Under the pieces are notes generated by a model, which worked only from the letters and a program-made list of their open reading frames with translations, was not told the DNA's origin and did not search any database. A stretch of DNA of 64,000 nt from Candidatus Brevifilum fermentans (GTDB taxonomy: Bacteria; Chloroflexota; Anaerolineae; Anaerolineales; Villigracilaceae): positions 20,652 to 84,651 of the forward strand of contig CAMCQT010000004.1 of assembly GCA_945877125.1 (NCBI GenBank), in the 5' to 3' direction. Position 1 is the stretch's first letter. Every line of letters begins with the position of its first letter. The translations under genes were made by a program, and so were the position numbers. Below are positions 9,413-18,857 of the stretch, one piece after another.

Positions 9413-11131
9413 ATGCTTAAGAACTTACCGTCCACGCCTGATGCCATTCTCACAATGGAATGGGCAGACTATGAGCCGCATTTCAAGGCATTGCAATCAA
9501 CCCAGCTCACATCGGAAAATATAAACTACTGGTTGTTGGGCTGGTCTGCACTCGCAGACCGACTCGACGAGCAATACACGCGCCTATTTGTTGCCACAAC
9601 TCAATTCACAAATGATGAAGAAATTGAAAAACGCTTCAACCATTTTGTTGAAGCCGTCCAACCGCAGGCGCGGACAGAAGAACAAAAATTGAAAGAGAAA
9701 TTACTCGCAAGCGGTTTACAGCCTGAAAATTTCAAAATGGGTTTGAAGAAGATGCGCGCCGAAGCCGACATCTTTAATGAAGCCAATCTTGAACTGCTTG
9801 TCGAAGAGCAAAAGTTAAATGCCGAGTACAACAAAATCCTTGGCGCGCAGACTGTTCTTTGGGAAGGAGAGGAACGCACGGCTTCTCAAATGTACTCGTT
9901 GCTTTTTGAAAAAGACCGCGCGGTTCGCGAAAAAGCATGGAAACTAACCGTGGAAGTACGCCTCCAAAATCGGGATGCGGTCAACGATCTGTGGAAGAAA
10001 TTTATGGCGGTGCGTCTCAAGATCGCGCAAAATGTGGGCTTGCCAGATTACCGCGCCTATGTCTGGGAACAAAAATTCCGTTTTGATTATTCGCCCGAGG
10101 ATTGCAAAACTTTTCATAGAGCCATCGAGGAGGTTTTTGTCCCGTCAGCGAAGCGAATTTTTGAGAAACGCCACCACAAGCTGGGGCTTGAATCGATGCG
10201 CCCGTGGGATCAAATGGTGGATACGTCCAATGAAAATCCGCTCAAGCCGTATCAAACAGTGGAGGAGCTAAAATCCAAAGCACAGGATATTTTCACAAAA
10301 GTAGATCCTAAATTCGGCGAATACTTCCAGACCATGATCGATGAAAATTTACTCGATCTTGACAGCCGCAAGAACAAAGCGCCGGGCGGATACAACTTGA
10401 TTTACGGCGTCAGCAAAAGGCCGTTCATTTTTATGAACAACACAGGTACACATGATGATGTGGTTACCCTCCTGCATGAAGGCGGACATGCTTTTCACGC
10501 ATTTGAAGCGGGTGTCGTTCCATATTTCCACGAGCGTTCTGAAAATTATGTTCCGGCTGAGTTTGCAGAAGTCGCTTCGATGGCGATGGAATTACTGGCT
10601 TCACCCTACCTTTCAAAAGAACATGGCGGTTTTTATACAGAAGGCGAATCTGCACGTGCACGGCTTGAACATCTTGAGAGCATCATCACGATGCTGCCCT
10701 ACTTAACATTGGTGGACGCCTTTCAGCATTGGATCTATGAAAATCCACAGGACGGCTCAGACCCAATTTTGTGTGAAAATAAATGGGGCGAACTCTGGGA
10801 TCGTTTCATACCCTACGTTGATTACAGCGGATTTGAAGATGCAAAGAAAACAATCTGGCATCGCCAATTACATATTCATACCCTTCCATTCTATTATATT
10901 GAATACGCATTCGCTCAATTGGGCGCGGTGCAAGTTTGGGCGAATGCGCTCAAAGACCAAAAGCAAGCCGTTGAAAAATACCGCAAGGCGCTTGCTCTTG
11001 GATCAACTGTCTCGTTGCCTGAGTTGTTTGAAGCCGCTGGCGCAAAATTCTCATTCGACACGCAGACGATCAAAATATATGTCGATCTGATCGAAGAACA
11101 GATCGAAAAACTCGAACAGATAAAGAATTGA
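9413..11131 (+). CDS. M3 family oligoendopeptidase (PepF-like)
   Basis: A 572-residue cytoplasmic zinc metallopeptidase that degrades short peptides, a plausible partner of the peptide importer. The zinc site HEGGH lies at 355-359 (LLHEGGHAFHAFE) with the third ligand Glu in the following helix (FAEVASMAMELL, about 384). A strong AAAGGAGG precedes the ATG. The all-helical N-terminal half is as expected for M3 peptidases. Length fits the M3 oligoendopeptidase group of about 560-600 residues. Confidence 0.94.
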   Translation: MLKNLPSTPDAILTMEWADYEPHFKALQSTQLTSENINYWLLGWSALADRLDEQYTRLFVATTQFTNDEEIEKRFNHFVEAVQPQARTEEQKLKEKLLASGLQPENFKMGLKKMRAEADIFNEANLELLVEEQKLNAEYNKILGAQTVLWEGEERTASQMYSLLFEKDRAVREKAWKLTVEVRLQNRDAVNDLWKKFMAVRLKIAQNVGLPDYRAYVWEQKFRFDYSPEDCKTFHRAIEEVFVPSAKRIFEKRHHKLGLESMRPWDQMVDTSNENPLKPYQTVEELKSKAQDIFTKVDPKFGEYFQTMIDENLLDLDSRKNKAPGGYNLIYGVSKRPFIFMNNTGTHDDVVTLLHEGGHAFHAFEAGVVPYFHERSENYVPAEFAEVASMAMELLASPYLSKEHGGFYTEGESARARLEHLESIITMLPYLTLVDAFQHWIYENPQDGSDPILCENKWGELWDRFIPYVDYSGFEDAKKTIWHRQLHIHTLPFYYIEYAFAQLGAVQVWANALKDQKQAVEKYRKALALGSTVSLPELFEAAGAKFSFDTQTIKIYVDLIEEQIEKLEQIKN

Positions 11132-11208
11132 TTTATAGGACGTGGAGATGATCCATGCTCATTTTCGTTTGGTAAAATTGCCGAGAAATCTTTCACTGGA
11201 GAAATGCT

Positions 11209-12243
11209 ATGACTAAAACTATGAAGATCGTTATTCCAATGGCGGGCTGGGGAACCCGTATGCGCCCGCACACGTGGAGCAAGCCAAAACCGCTCGTCAG
11301 CGTGGCGGGCAAGACCTCCCTTGAACATTTGCTCGACATGTTCAAAACCCTGCCTGACCCCGAGAACACAGAATATGTTTTCATTCTCGGCCCGTATCTG
11401 GGCGAGATGCAAATTCCACCTTTCATTAAGGAACATTACCCAGACCTCAAAGCCCATTTCGTTGTGCAGCATGAAATGAAGGGACAATCTCACGCGCTGT
11501 CCCTGGCGCGCGAATATTTGACGGGTCCCATGATTATGTGTTTCTCAGATACTTTGATGGAAACCGATTTCTCCTTTCTTGCAAATGAAGAATCTGACGG
11601 CGTGGCGTGGGTCATGCCGGTTGATGATCCGCGGCGATTTGGCGTGGCGGAGGAAGGCGCAGACGGCTGGGTGACGCGCTTCATTGAGAAACCGCAAAGC
11701 GTGGATAACAACCTGGTGGTGGTCGGCTGTTATTATTTCAAGAGCGCCGAGCAAGTGCTGGCCGCGATAGATGACCAAATGGAACGCGGCGTGATGCTCA
11801 AGAATGAATACTTCATGACCGACGCCATTTCCATCATGATCGAACGTGGAGCGAAAGTCCGCACGAATAAGATCAGCACCTGGCTGGATACGGGCACGAT
11901 CGAGGCGACTTTGGACACGAACCGCATCCTGCTCGACCGGGGAGCGGATAATTCATCCGAAGCAGCAACCAGGCTGACAGTTAAGATCGTTCCGCCGGTC
12001 TTCATTCATCCCACTGCAAAAGTAGATGCGGCCGTCATCGGGCCCTACGTCTCCATCGGGGCAAATTGCGAAATTAACGCGGCTGTCATTTCAGACAGCA
12101 TTATCGAAGAAGGCACGCAGATCAACCGCACCGCGTTGAAACATTCGTTGATCGGGCGCAACTGCCGAGTGGAAGGTCAGGCGAATAAAGAGGAAGCCTC
12201 CTCCCTGAACATCGGCGATAACAGCAGCGTCATAAATCCATAG
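11209..12243 (+). CDS. Sugar-phosphate nucleotidylyltransferase with left-handed beta-helix C-terminus
   Basis: A 344-residue enzyme that makes an NDP-sugar from a sugar 1-phosphate and NTP (glucose-1-phosphate thymidylyl- or uridylyltransferase-like). The N-terminal Rossmann-type domain has the pyrophosphorylase signature AGWGTRMRPHTWSKPKPLV (12-30), the FIEKP motif and Asp residues for Mg2+. From about residue 255 the hexapeptide pattern (VFIHPTAKVDAAVIGPYVSIG...) indicates a left-handed beta helix, as in GlmU/RmlA-long proteins, which could mean regulation or a second function. GGAGAA lies before ATG 11209. The aminotransferase gene starts 11 nt later. It may feed the surface-glycan genes later in the window. 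Confidence 0.9.
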   Translation: MTKTMKIVIPMAGWGTRMRPHTWSKPKPLVSVAGKTSLEHLLDMFKTLPDPENTEYVFILGPYLGEMQIPPFIKEHYPDLKAHFVVQHEMKGQSHALSLAREYLTGPMIMCFSDTLMETDFSFLANEESDGVAWVMPVDDPRRFGVAEEGADGWVTRFIEKPQSVDNNLVVVGCYYFKSAEQVLAAIDDQMERGVMLKNEYFMTDAISIMIERGAKVRTNKISTWLDTGTIEATLDTNRILLDRGADNSSEAATRLTVKIVPPVFIHPTAKVDAAVIGPYVSIGANCEINAAVISDSIIEEGTQINRTALKHSLIGRNCRVEGQANKEEASSLNIGDNSSVINP

Positions 12244-12254
12244 GAATTTTTCAG

Positions 12255-13430
<1,176 letters not shown>

Positions 13431-13465
13431 GTTCGTGGGTGGTAAATAGGAAATAGTGAATAGGA

Positions 13466-13502
13466 AGGGCGAGACTTCGCAAAGAAGTTCGCCCTTTTTT
13501 TT
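13466..13502 (+). terminator. Rho-independent terminator after the aminotransferase
   Basis: AGGGCGA and TCGCCCT arms with an inner ACTT/AAGT pairing and a single bulged G are followed by nine T. Confidence 0.85.
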
Positions 13503-13518
13503 AACGTCAATAATCAGT

Positions 13519-13600
13519 ACTTCACGAATAGGTCTCGTAGTGGCGACTTCAGTCGCTTTTTACCCGAACGACTGAAGTCGTTACTACGTTTTCGTGATCT
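13519..13600. repeat. Composite palindromic repeat, CGACTTCAGTCG family
   Basis: Two palindromic units, CGTAGTGGCGACTTCAGTCG (13536-13555) and its inverted counterpart CGACTGAAGTCGTTACTACG (13569-13588), flank a 13-nt spacer. Short outer arms TCACGAA / TTCGTGA enlarge the structure. A second, interrupted copy of the same family lies at 58225-58442, so this is a dispersed REP/BIME-like element. Confidence 0.75.
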
Positions 13601-13633
13601 AATGATAATGGATAAGGAATCTATTTCAAATTC

Positions 13634-13723
13634 ACCACAGATAAACACAAATAAACACAGATTTAAGCCCTGTTTTTTATAAAAACATCCTAAAATCCTT
13701 TTCATCTGTGTCTATCTGTGGTT
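13634..13723. repeat. Inverted repeat, ACCACAGATAAACAC family
   Basis: The left arm ACCACAGATAAACAC is followed by the slipped copy AAATAAACACAGAT. It is matched 40 nt later by the right arm ATCTGTGTCTATCTGTGGTT. It is an imperfect 20-bp palindrome between the aminotransferase terminator and the sulfurtransferase gene, similar in layout to the ACCACTGAGACAC repeats at 34592 and 58315. Confidence 0.65.
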
Positions 13724-13798
13724 AAAAACTCTTAACCATTATTCACGTTTTTTTATTTAACCATTGTACAATTTTAGAAATCAACAAAAAGGCGGCTC

Positions 13799-14656
13799 AT
13801 GAAAATTGCAAAAATTACTTCCCCGCTGGTATCTGTCGAGTGGCTGGCAGACAATCTTGGCGCTGAAAATCTTGTCATATTGGATGCGAGCATGAAACCC
13901 GTTATGCCCGCAGTTGGTGAACCAACACAAGAAGAAACTGCCTGCATCAAAGGCGCTCTGCGTTTCGACGTTGACAATGATATCCGCGACAAAAATACAG
14001 ACCTGCCGCACATGATGCCCTCTGCAGAATTCTTTACAGACGAGATGCAAAAATTAGGTATCAACAAAGACAGCGCCATCGCGGTCTATGATTATATGGG
14101 AATATTTTCAAGTCCGCGGGCATGGTGGATGTTCCGCGCCATGGGACATGGTCAAGTGGCTGTTTTAGACGGCGGTCTGCCCGCCTGGAAAAACGCCGGC
14201 TACCCATGTGGATCGCAGGCAGAAAGAATCGCCAAACATCGCGGAAATTTTGTGGGGCATCCACAAGCGGGGATATTCTGCGATTCAGCACATGTGCTTG
14301 AAGCGCTTGCTGATCCGAATTTTGCCGTGCTGGATGCCCGATCTGAGGGACGTTTCAAAGGCGTGGAACCCGAACCCAGAGCCGGTCTCCGAAGCGGGCA
14401 CATGCCCAATGCGCTCAATCTACCTTTTGTGAACACAGTCCAGGATGGCTTCGTATTGCCTGCGACAGAACTTGATTCTATTTTTTCAAAATTGGTAAAC
14501 AAAGAACAAAAACTGATCTTTAGCTGCGGCTCAGGCGTCACCGCATGTGTCACAGCACTGGCGGCAGAATTGGCAGGCTACCCCAACATTTCAGTCTACG
14601 ACGGCTCGTGGAGTGAATGGGGCTTACCCGGCAAACTCCCTGTTACAACAGAATAA
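13799..14656 (+). CDS. sseA: 3-mercaptopyruvate/thiosulfate sulfurtransferase
   Basis: A 285-residue protein of two rhodanese domains. The N-terminal domain is inactive (the loop lacks Cys); the C-terminal domain carries the active-site loop CGSGVTA with Cys243, and CGSGVTA is the form found in 3-mercaptopyruvate sulfurtransferases rather than thiosulfate enzymes (CRKGVTA). The enzyme transfers sulfur from 3-mercaptopyruvate or thiosulfate to a thiol acceptor or cyanide. An AAGGCGG ribosome-binding site precedes ATG 13799. It is a single gene bounded by terminators. Confidence 0.92.
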   Translation: MKIAKITSPLVSVEWLADNLGAENLVILDASMKPVMPAVGEPTQEETACIKGALRFDVDNDIRDKNTDLPHMMPSAEFFTDEMQKLGINKDSAIAVYDYMGIFSSPRAWWMFRAMGHGQVAVLDGGLPAWKNAGYPCGSQAERIAKHRGNFVGHPQAGIFCDSAHVLEALADPNFAVLDARSEGRFKGVEPEPRAGLRSGHMPNALNLPFVNTVQDGFVLPATELDSIFSKLVNKEQKLIFSCGSGVTACVTALAAELAGYPNISVYDGSWSEWGLPGKLPVTTE

Positions 14657-14687
14657 GGATTGATTCCCGCGAGGAAAGACGATAATC

Positions 14688-14723
14688 AAAAAGCAGGGCG
14701 AGAAATTTCTCGCCCTGCTTTTT
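14688..14723. terminator. Bidirectional terminator between convergent sseA and DsbA-like genes
   Basis: AAAGCAGGGCGAGAAA pairs with TTTCTCGCCCTGCTTT in a stem of about 16 bp with A- and T-runs on opposite sides, so it can work for both strands. Confidence 0.9.
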
Positions 14724-14745
14724 ACAATCACTCATCTATATTATT

Positions 14746-15453
14746 TTACGGCTGTGCAGCTTCCACGGCGGCGGTAATCTCTTCAAACGAAGGGATGTAG
14801 CCCGGGGCAATGATCACACCGTTGACGAACACAGACGGAGTCCCATTTACACCCATGGCAACTCCGTTTTCAAAGGAAGCCTGAACCTCTGCGGCGTAGC
14901 GATTTTCGTCAACACAAGCCTGAAAATCTTCAACGTTCAACTTGAGCGCATCGGCAAATTCCACGAGATGGTTGGCGGCAAAAGCGCCCTGGTTTTCCCC
15001 GTTCCAATTGGCAAACAAAACGTCATGATATTCCCAGAATTTTCCCTGCTCATTGGCGCACAGGCTGGCATTCGCCGCGCCTTGTGATTCTTTCGCCGCG
15101 CTATTCGTATCAATGAATGCGTAATTATGAAAAATATAATAAGCCTTCCCAGTCTCCACCAATTCTTCAAGAATAAGCGGTTCTATCTCGTTACTATATC
15201 GAATACAGGAGGGGCATTGAAAATCTTCAAACACCTCGATCCTGGCTGGCGCTGTCACGTCGCCCAGAGTCAACCCATCCCCTGCCGGACGTTTGACCTG
15301 CTCAGGCAAAACAACACCTGTCCCAGGTTTTACATTGGGCGATATTAATGCAAATGCAACCAACAATGCGCCGACGACAATAATCCCAACAGTAATCATG
15401 CGCGAGCGATTGTCTGTGCGCTGCTTTTTACGCTTATTCATTTGTTTTGTCAT
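14746..15453 (-). CDS. Membrane-anchored DsbA-family thiol-disulfide oxidoreductase
   Basis: A 235-residue protein with a basic N-terminus (KQMNKRKKQRTDNRSR), a single membrane anchor (MITVGIIVVGALLVAFALI) and an extracytoplasmic thioredoxin-like domain of the DsbA/DSBA-2 group. The redox motif CPSC follows EVFEDFQ and the cis-Pro loop is GVNGTPSVFVNG. It probably makes or isomerises disulfides in exported proteins. I placed the start at 15453, where AAGGAAAAAG stands in front of ATG; an in-frame ATG at 15555 would add 34 residues without a ribosome-binding site. A VKOR or DsbB partner is not seen nearby. Confidence 0.9.
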   Translation of the reverse strand: MTKQMNKRKKQRTDNRSRMITVGIIVVGALLVAFALISPNVKPGTGVVLPEQVKRPAGDGLTLGDVTAPARIEVFEDFQCPSCIRYSNEIEPLILEELVETGKAYYIFHNYAFIDTNSAAKESQGAANASLCANEQGKFWEYHDVLFANWNGENQGAFAANHLVEFADALKLNVEDFQACVDENRYAAEVQASFENGVAMGVNGTPSVFVNGVIIAPGYIPSFEEITAAVEAAQP

Positions 15454-15617
15454 ATCTTTTTCCTTATATTCAAAATGTGGGTGGTCATTTTGCCACGCGA
15501 GACGCAATTTGTCAAAAAGACCGCAACGCCAACGTGAATAAAAATAACGTTTCATGTTGTCCCATCTGAATATCTGTGGTTAAATTTGCCTATAAAAATC
15601 AGACATAGGAATCAATC

Positions 15618-16355
15618 ATGCAAATTCTCGGAATTGACATAGGCGGATCAGGTATCAAAGGCGCACCGGTAGACACAGAAACAGGACAGCTTCTCGCAGA
15701 ACGGATTCGCATCAAGACGCCCAAAAGTGGTGAACCCGAGCCCATGGCGGAAGTGGTCAAGCAGATCGCCCAATCCTTCAACTGGGATGGACCCATCGGC
15801 ATTGGATTCCCCGCACCGATCAAAAGCGGAGTCGCCATGATGGCCGCCAATGTCTCAGAGAAATGGGTCGGCACGAACGCGGACGCGCTCTTCACCAAAA
15901 TCACCGGCTGTGACTGCACCATGATCAACGATGCAGATGCAGCAGGACTGGCTGAAATGACTTTCGGCACCGGACGCGGACAACCCGGGACGGTGATCCT
16001 GCTCACACTGGGGACAGGCATCGGCTCCGCCATCTTCCACCGCGGGAACCTGCTTCCCAATACAGAGTTTGGTCATCTCCGCATGAAAGGACAGGATGCA
16101 GAATTCCGCGCTTCAGATGCAGCCCGCCAGCGCGAGAATCTCTCGTGGGAAGAATACGCCAAACGCCTGGATAAATATTTGAGGAGAATGGAAACCCTCT
16201 TCTGGCCAGACCTGTTCATCATCGGCGGCGGAATTAGCAAAGAGTCTGAAAAATTTTTACCCCTGCTTACGCTTGATACACCCGTTGTCCCCGCACAATT
16301 GCTAAATGAAGCCGGAATTGTCGGCGCGGCGCTGGCTGTCAGAGCCGGCATATAA
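15618..16355 (+). CDS. ppgK: Polyphosphate glucokinase (ROK family)
   Basis: A 245-residue cytoplasmic kinase that phosphorylates glucose with polyphosphate (and often ATP). It has the phosphate-binding loop [12 protein letters not shown] (5-16), the sugar site [11 protein letters not shown] with catalytic Asp (about 109), the adenosine/phosphate motif [10 protein letters not shown] and NTEFGHL. Its short length and the lack of the ROK zinc cysteines match PPGK proteins rather than NagK or repressors. TAGGAA lies before the ATG. It is a single gene with a bidirectional terminator behind it. Confidence 0.93.
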   Translation: MQILGIDIGGSGIKGAPVDTETGQLLAERIRIKTPKSGEPEPMAEVVKQIAQSFNWDGPIGIGFPAPIKSGVAMMAANVSEKWVGTNADALFTKITGCDCTMINDADAAGLAEMTFGTGRGQPGTVILLTLGTGIGSAIFHRGNLLPNTEFGHLRMKGQDAEFRASDAARQRENLSWEEYAKRLDKYLRRMETLFWPDLFIIGGGISKESEKFLPLLTLDTPVVPAQLLNEAGIVGAALAVRAGI

Positions 16356-16375
16356 AATCACTGTGAAATAAATAA

Positions 16376-16412
16376 AAAAACTCCCCGAGATTTTCATCTC
16401 AGGGAGTTTTTA
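16376..16412. terminator. Bidirectional terminator between ppgK and cspA
   Basis: AAACTCCC-GAGA pairs with TCTC-GGGAGTTT (one unpaired base on each side), with an A-tract on one flank and T-tract on the other. Confidence 0.88.
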
Positions 16413-16424
16413 GTATTCAGTGAA

Positions 16425-16637
16425 TTAGTTGACTACAACTACGTTAGTAGCCTGCGGACCCTTGGGGCCTTTCTCAACGGTGAATTCGACTTTCTGTCCT
16501 TCTTCAAGGTTTTTGAAACCGTCGCCCTGGATAGCGGAGAAATGTACGAATACATCTGCGCCGCCTTCGCGAGCGAGAAATCCGTAGCCTTTGCTTCCGT
16601 TAAACCATTTGACTGTTCCGAGAATACGATCTGACAT
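16425..16637 (-). CDS. cspA: Cold-shock protein, CspA family
   Basis: A 70-residue single-domain nucleic-acid-binding protein. RNP1 KGYGFL and RNP2 VFVHFSAI are both intact, along with the WFN aromatic patch ([14 protein letters not shown]). It binds single-stranded RNA and melts secondary structure. AAGGAGG precedes ATG. The transcript appears to have a leader of roughly 135 nt, carrying a strong hairpin, as cold-shock mRNAs typically do. The DEAD-box helicase gene, also linked to cold adaptation, lies immediately upstream on the same strand but behind its own terminator. Confidence 0.96.
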   Translation of the reverse strand: MSDRILGTVKWFNGSKGYGFLAREGGADVFVHFSAIQGDGFKNLEEGQKVEFTVEKGPKGPQATNVVVVN

Positions 16638-16706
16638 TGTTTGCCTCCTTAGGCAAGTAAAAAATTTGGAGGACCCGGTTCTTTCGCCAGAACAGACAAA
16701 ACAAAA

Positions 16707-16734
16707 CGGCTCATGGACTTGTACCCATGAGCCG
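16707..16734 (-). promoter_or_regulatory. Hairpin in the cspA leader
   Basis: CGGCTCATGG / CCATGAGCCG, a perfect 10-bp stem with an 8-nt loop, lies 70-97 nt upstream of the cspA start and downstream of its predicted promoter. No T-run follows. It may be part of a temperature-responsive leader; the function is inferred from position only. Confidence 0.5.
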
Positions 16735-16780
16735 ATGGTTATACTTCCAAAGCGAACTACTGGTATCCGTGTAGGGCACT

Positions 16781-16809
16781 ACTTTATCATGACGATGATG
16801 ATGTGTCAA
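16781..16809 (-). promoter_or_regulatory. Sigma-70-type promoter of cspA
   Basis: On the minus strand a perfect TTGACA (16804-16809) is separated by 17 nt from TAAAGT (16781-16786). The predicted start gives a leader of about 135 nt before the cspA ATG. Confidence 0.65.
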
Positions 16810-16830
16810 TGACGACTTTCAAAAAAGCAA

Positions 16831-16863
16831 AAACCTCCGAGGTCTTAAAGACCTCGGAGGTTT
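16831..16863 (-). terminator. Terminator of the DEAD-box helicase gene
   Basis: A near-perfect 33-nt palindrome (AAACCTCCGAGGTCTT with its complement, 1-nt centre) lies 12 nt after the helicase stop and is followed on the minus strand by a T-rich stretch. The same word family recurs at 48003-48035. Confidence 0.85.
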
Positions 16864-16874
16864 GACTGTAAAAG

Positions 16875-18569
16875 CTACGACTTTACCAAAGTGAATTTGT
16901 CTTTTCCAATTCGATAGTTGCCGTTGTGTTTCAACACCTTCTCGACCAATTCGTCAGGCACATCCACATAGGTAAATTTTTCTTCGATGCGGATCTTGCC
17001 AATAACGTTGCCAGGAATATCAGCATGGTGCGCAATCGTGCCGACAATATCATTCGGTCGGACGCCGTTTTCCTTGCCTTTGTTCAGTTTCAAGCGCACC
17101 ATCCCCGCTTCATGAGAAGCCCGCTGATTGCCCGCGTCACGATCTCCACGCTTGCCTGAATCACGCTCGCGTCTGCCGCCGTCTCTACTCTGAGGTTTGC
17201 CGCGAGTAAACTCGCGATCTCCACGATAAGAGGCCGAACGGCTTTCAGAGACAACCACGTCCGTCACATTTGCCACGGGACGCTGTTTCTCATCAGCGCG
17301 TGACAATTTCAAAGCGGCGGCGGCAATTTCCATCGGGTCGTTGCCCTCTTCCACCAAACGCGCCACAAGTTCGCGCTCACGTTGATAACGTCCACGGCCG
17401 AGCCAGATCTTCATTTGTTCCAAAAGTTGATTCTCGCGATGCTGAAGAATATCCGCGGCAGTGGGCAATTTACCCAGAGTCAGCACCTGTTTGGTCAAAT
17501 GTTCGATCTCGCGCAAACGTCGTTTTTCACGCGGCGCAAATAATGAAATCGCAATACCAGTCTTGCCAGCGCGACCGGTGCGTCCAATGCGATGGACATA
17601 CACTTCGGCATCATCTGGCAGGTGGTAATTGAAAACGTGTGAAATATCGTCAATATCCAAACCACGCGCAGCTACGTCAGTGGCAACCAAAACTTTGATT
17701 TGTCCACTGCGGAATCTGCCGAGGATCTGTTCGCGCGCATTTTGTTCGAGGTCGCCATTCAAGGCTTCGGCGGGGAATCCACGCGCCGAGAGTTGCCCAG
17801 CCAACTGTCCCGTTTCAAGGCGCGTGCGGACGAAGATCAACGCGCTGGTAATGGGTTCGATCTCGAAGAGATTGGTCAACGCTGATAATTTATCGCCTTC
17901 GTGAACAAGGTAGTAGCGCTGCTCAGTCCCCGAGAGGGTCATCGTCGCTTGTTTGATGATGACCGATTGAGGGTCACGCATGAAGCGCTCTGCCAGCGAG
18001 CGAATCCGCACGGGCATGGTGGCGCTAAAAAGCGCAGTCTGTCGTAATGTGGGGGTCGAAGAAAGAATTTCTTCCACAGGTTCAATGAAACCCATGTTAA
18101 GCATTTCGTCGGCTTCATCCAGTACAACGGTCTTGATCATGCTCAGGTCAAGCACTTTGCGCGCAATTAGATCAATGATACGACCGGGTGTGCCCACGAC
18201 AATGTCCACGCCGCGTTTGAGCTGGTTGACCTGGGGTCCGTAAGGTTGCCCCCCGTAAACAGCCAGCACGCGCACCTTAAGATGCTTGCCATATTGTTCC
18301 ATGGCAGCAGCAACTTGCACAGCGAGTTCACGTGTAGGCGCGAGAACAAGCGCCTGCGGCAGTCGTTGATGTATGTAGTTGTGAAGAATGGGGAGAGCGA
18401 AGGCAGCAGTCTTGCCAGTGCCTGTTTGGGCCTGACCGATCACGTCTACGCCGGTGAGCATGAGGGGGATCATGCCTTCTTGAATACCCGTTGGAGTAAT
18501 ATAGCCAAGGTCAACAATGGCCTGCTCCAGCTCGGGGCGCAGGTTTAAAGAAGTAAATTCGGTTGTCAT
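16875..18569 (-). CDS. deaD: DEAD-box ATP-dependent RNA helicase with C-terminal RNA-binding domain
   Basis: A 564-residue RNA helicase for ribosome assembly and mRNA unwinding. Motif Q (GYITPTGIQ), motif I AQTGTGKT (47-54), PTREL, DEAD (VLDEADEML), SAT, and motif VI HRIGRTGRAG are all present. After the helicase core comes an Arg/Gly/Asp-rich linker (about 440-490) and a DbpA/CsdA-type RNA-binding domain (MVRLKLNKGKENGVRPNDIVGTI...). The layout is that of DeaD/CsdA. AAGGAAA precedes the ATG. The roughly 290-nt upstream gap may contain a long leader. Confidence 0.94.
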   Translation of the reverse strand: MTTEFTSLNLRPELEQAIVDLGYITPTGIQEGMIPLMLTGVDVIGQAQTGTGKTAAFALPILHNYIHQRLPQALVLAPTRELAVQVAAAMEQYGKHLKVRVLAVYGGQPYGPQVNQLKRGVDIVVGTPGRIIDLIARKVLDLSMIKTVVLDEADEMLNMGFIEPVEEILSSTPTLRQTALFSATMPVRIRSLAERFMRDPQSVIIKQATMTLSGTEQRYYLVHEGDKLSALTNLFEIEPITSALIFVRTRLETGQLAGQLSARGFPAEALNGDLEQNAREQILGRFRSGQIKVLVATDVAARGLDIDDISHVFNYHLPDDAEVYVHRIGRTGRAGKTGIAISLFAPREKRRLREIEHLTKQVLTLGKLPTAADILQHRENQLLEQMKIWLGRGRYQRERELVARLVEEGNDPMEIAAAALKLSRADEKQRPVANVTDVVVSESRSASYRGDREFTRGKPQSRDGGRRERDSGKRGDRDAGNQRASHEAGMVRLKLNKGKENGVRPNDIVGTIAHHADIPGNVIGKIRIEEKFTYVDVPDELVEKVLKHNGNYRIGKDKFTLVKS

Positions 18570-18718
18570 GGATTTCCTTTTCCAATAGTCGTCTGGTCAG
18601 CTAGTCGGTGGTCGGCGGATCGCTTGCAAACGATTCGACGAAAGACTGTTTAACGAACGACTACGAGACTAAATTGAAATGTTCTGACAACTCCGTCTAA
18701 CTTCCTTCCTGTCAACAA

Positions 18719-18780
18719 AGTTTACTTTTGCAAGTAAACCCGCCCAACAAAAAAGCCCGAATAGATTTCATCGGGCTTGC
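18719..18780 (-). terminator. Terminator of the DMT transporter gene and adjoining hairpin
   Basis: On the minus strand AGCCCGA / TCGGGCT (18754-18777) is followed by six T, a good intrinsic terminator for the transporter gene ending at 18858. Next to it is a second stem, GTTTACTT / AAGTAAAC (18719-18738). The remainder of the 18570-18857 gap shows no gene; the helicase promoter must lie here but is not clear. Confidence 0.75.
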
Positions 18781-18857
18781 AGTTCGAGTGATCAAAACAA
18801 TTTCCCAAAAAAATGCTCTATATCAAGAGCGAACGAGAGTTTACCACAGAATTTGGA

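Noticed and set aside
14746..15555. Start of the DsbA-like protein at 15555
   Set aside because: ATG 15453 has a good Shine-Dalgarno and gives a normal N-terminal anchor.
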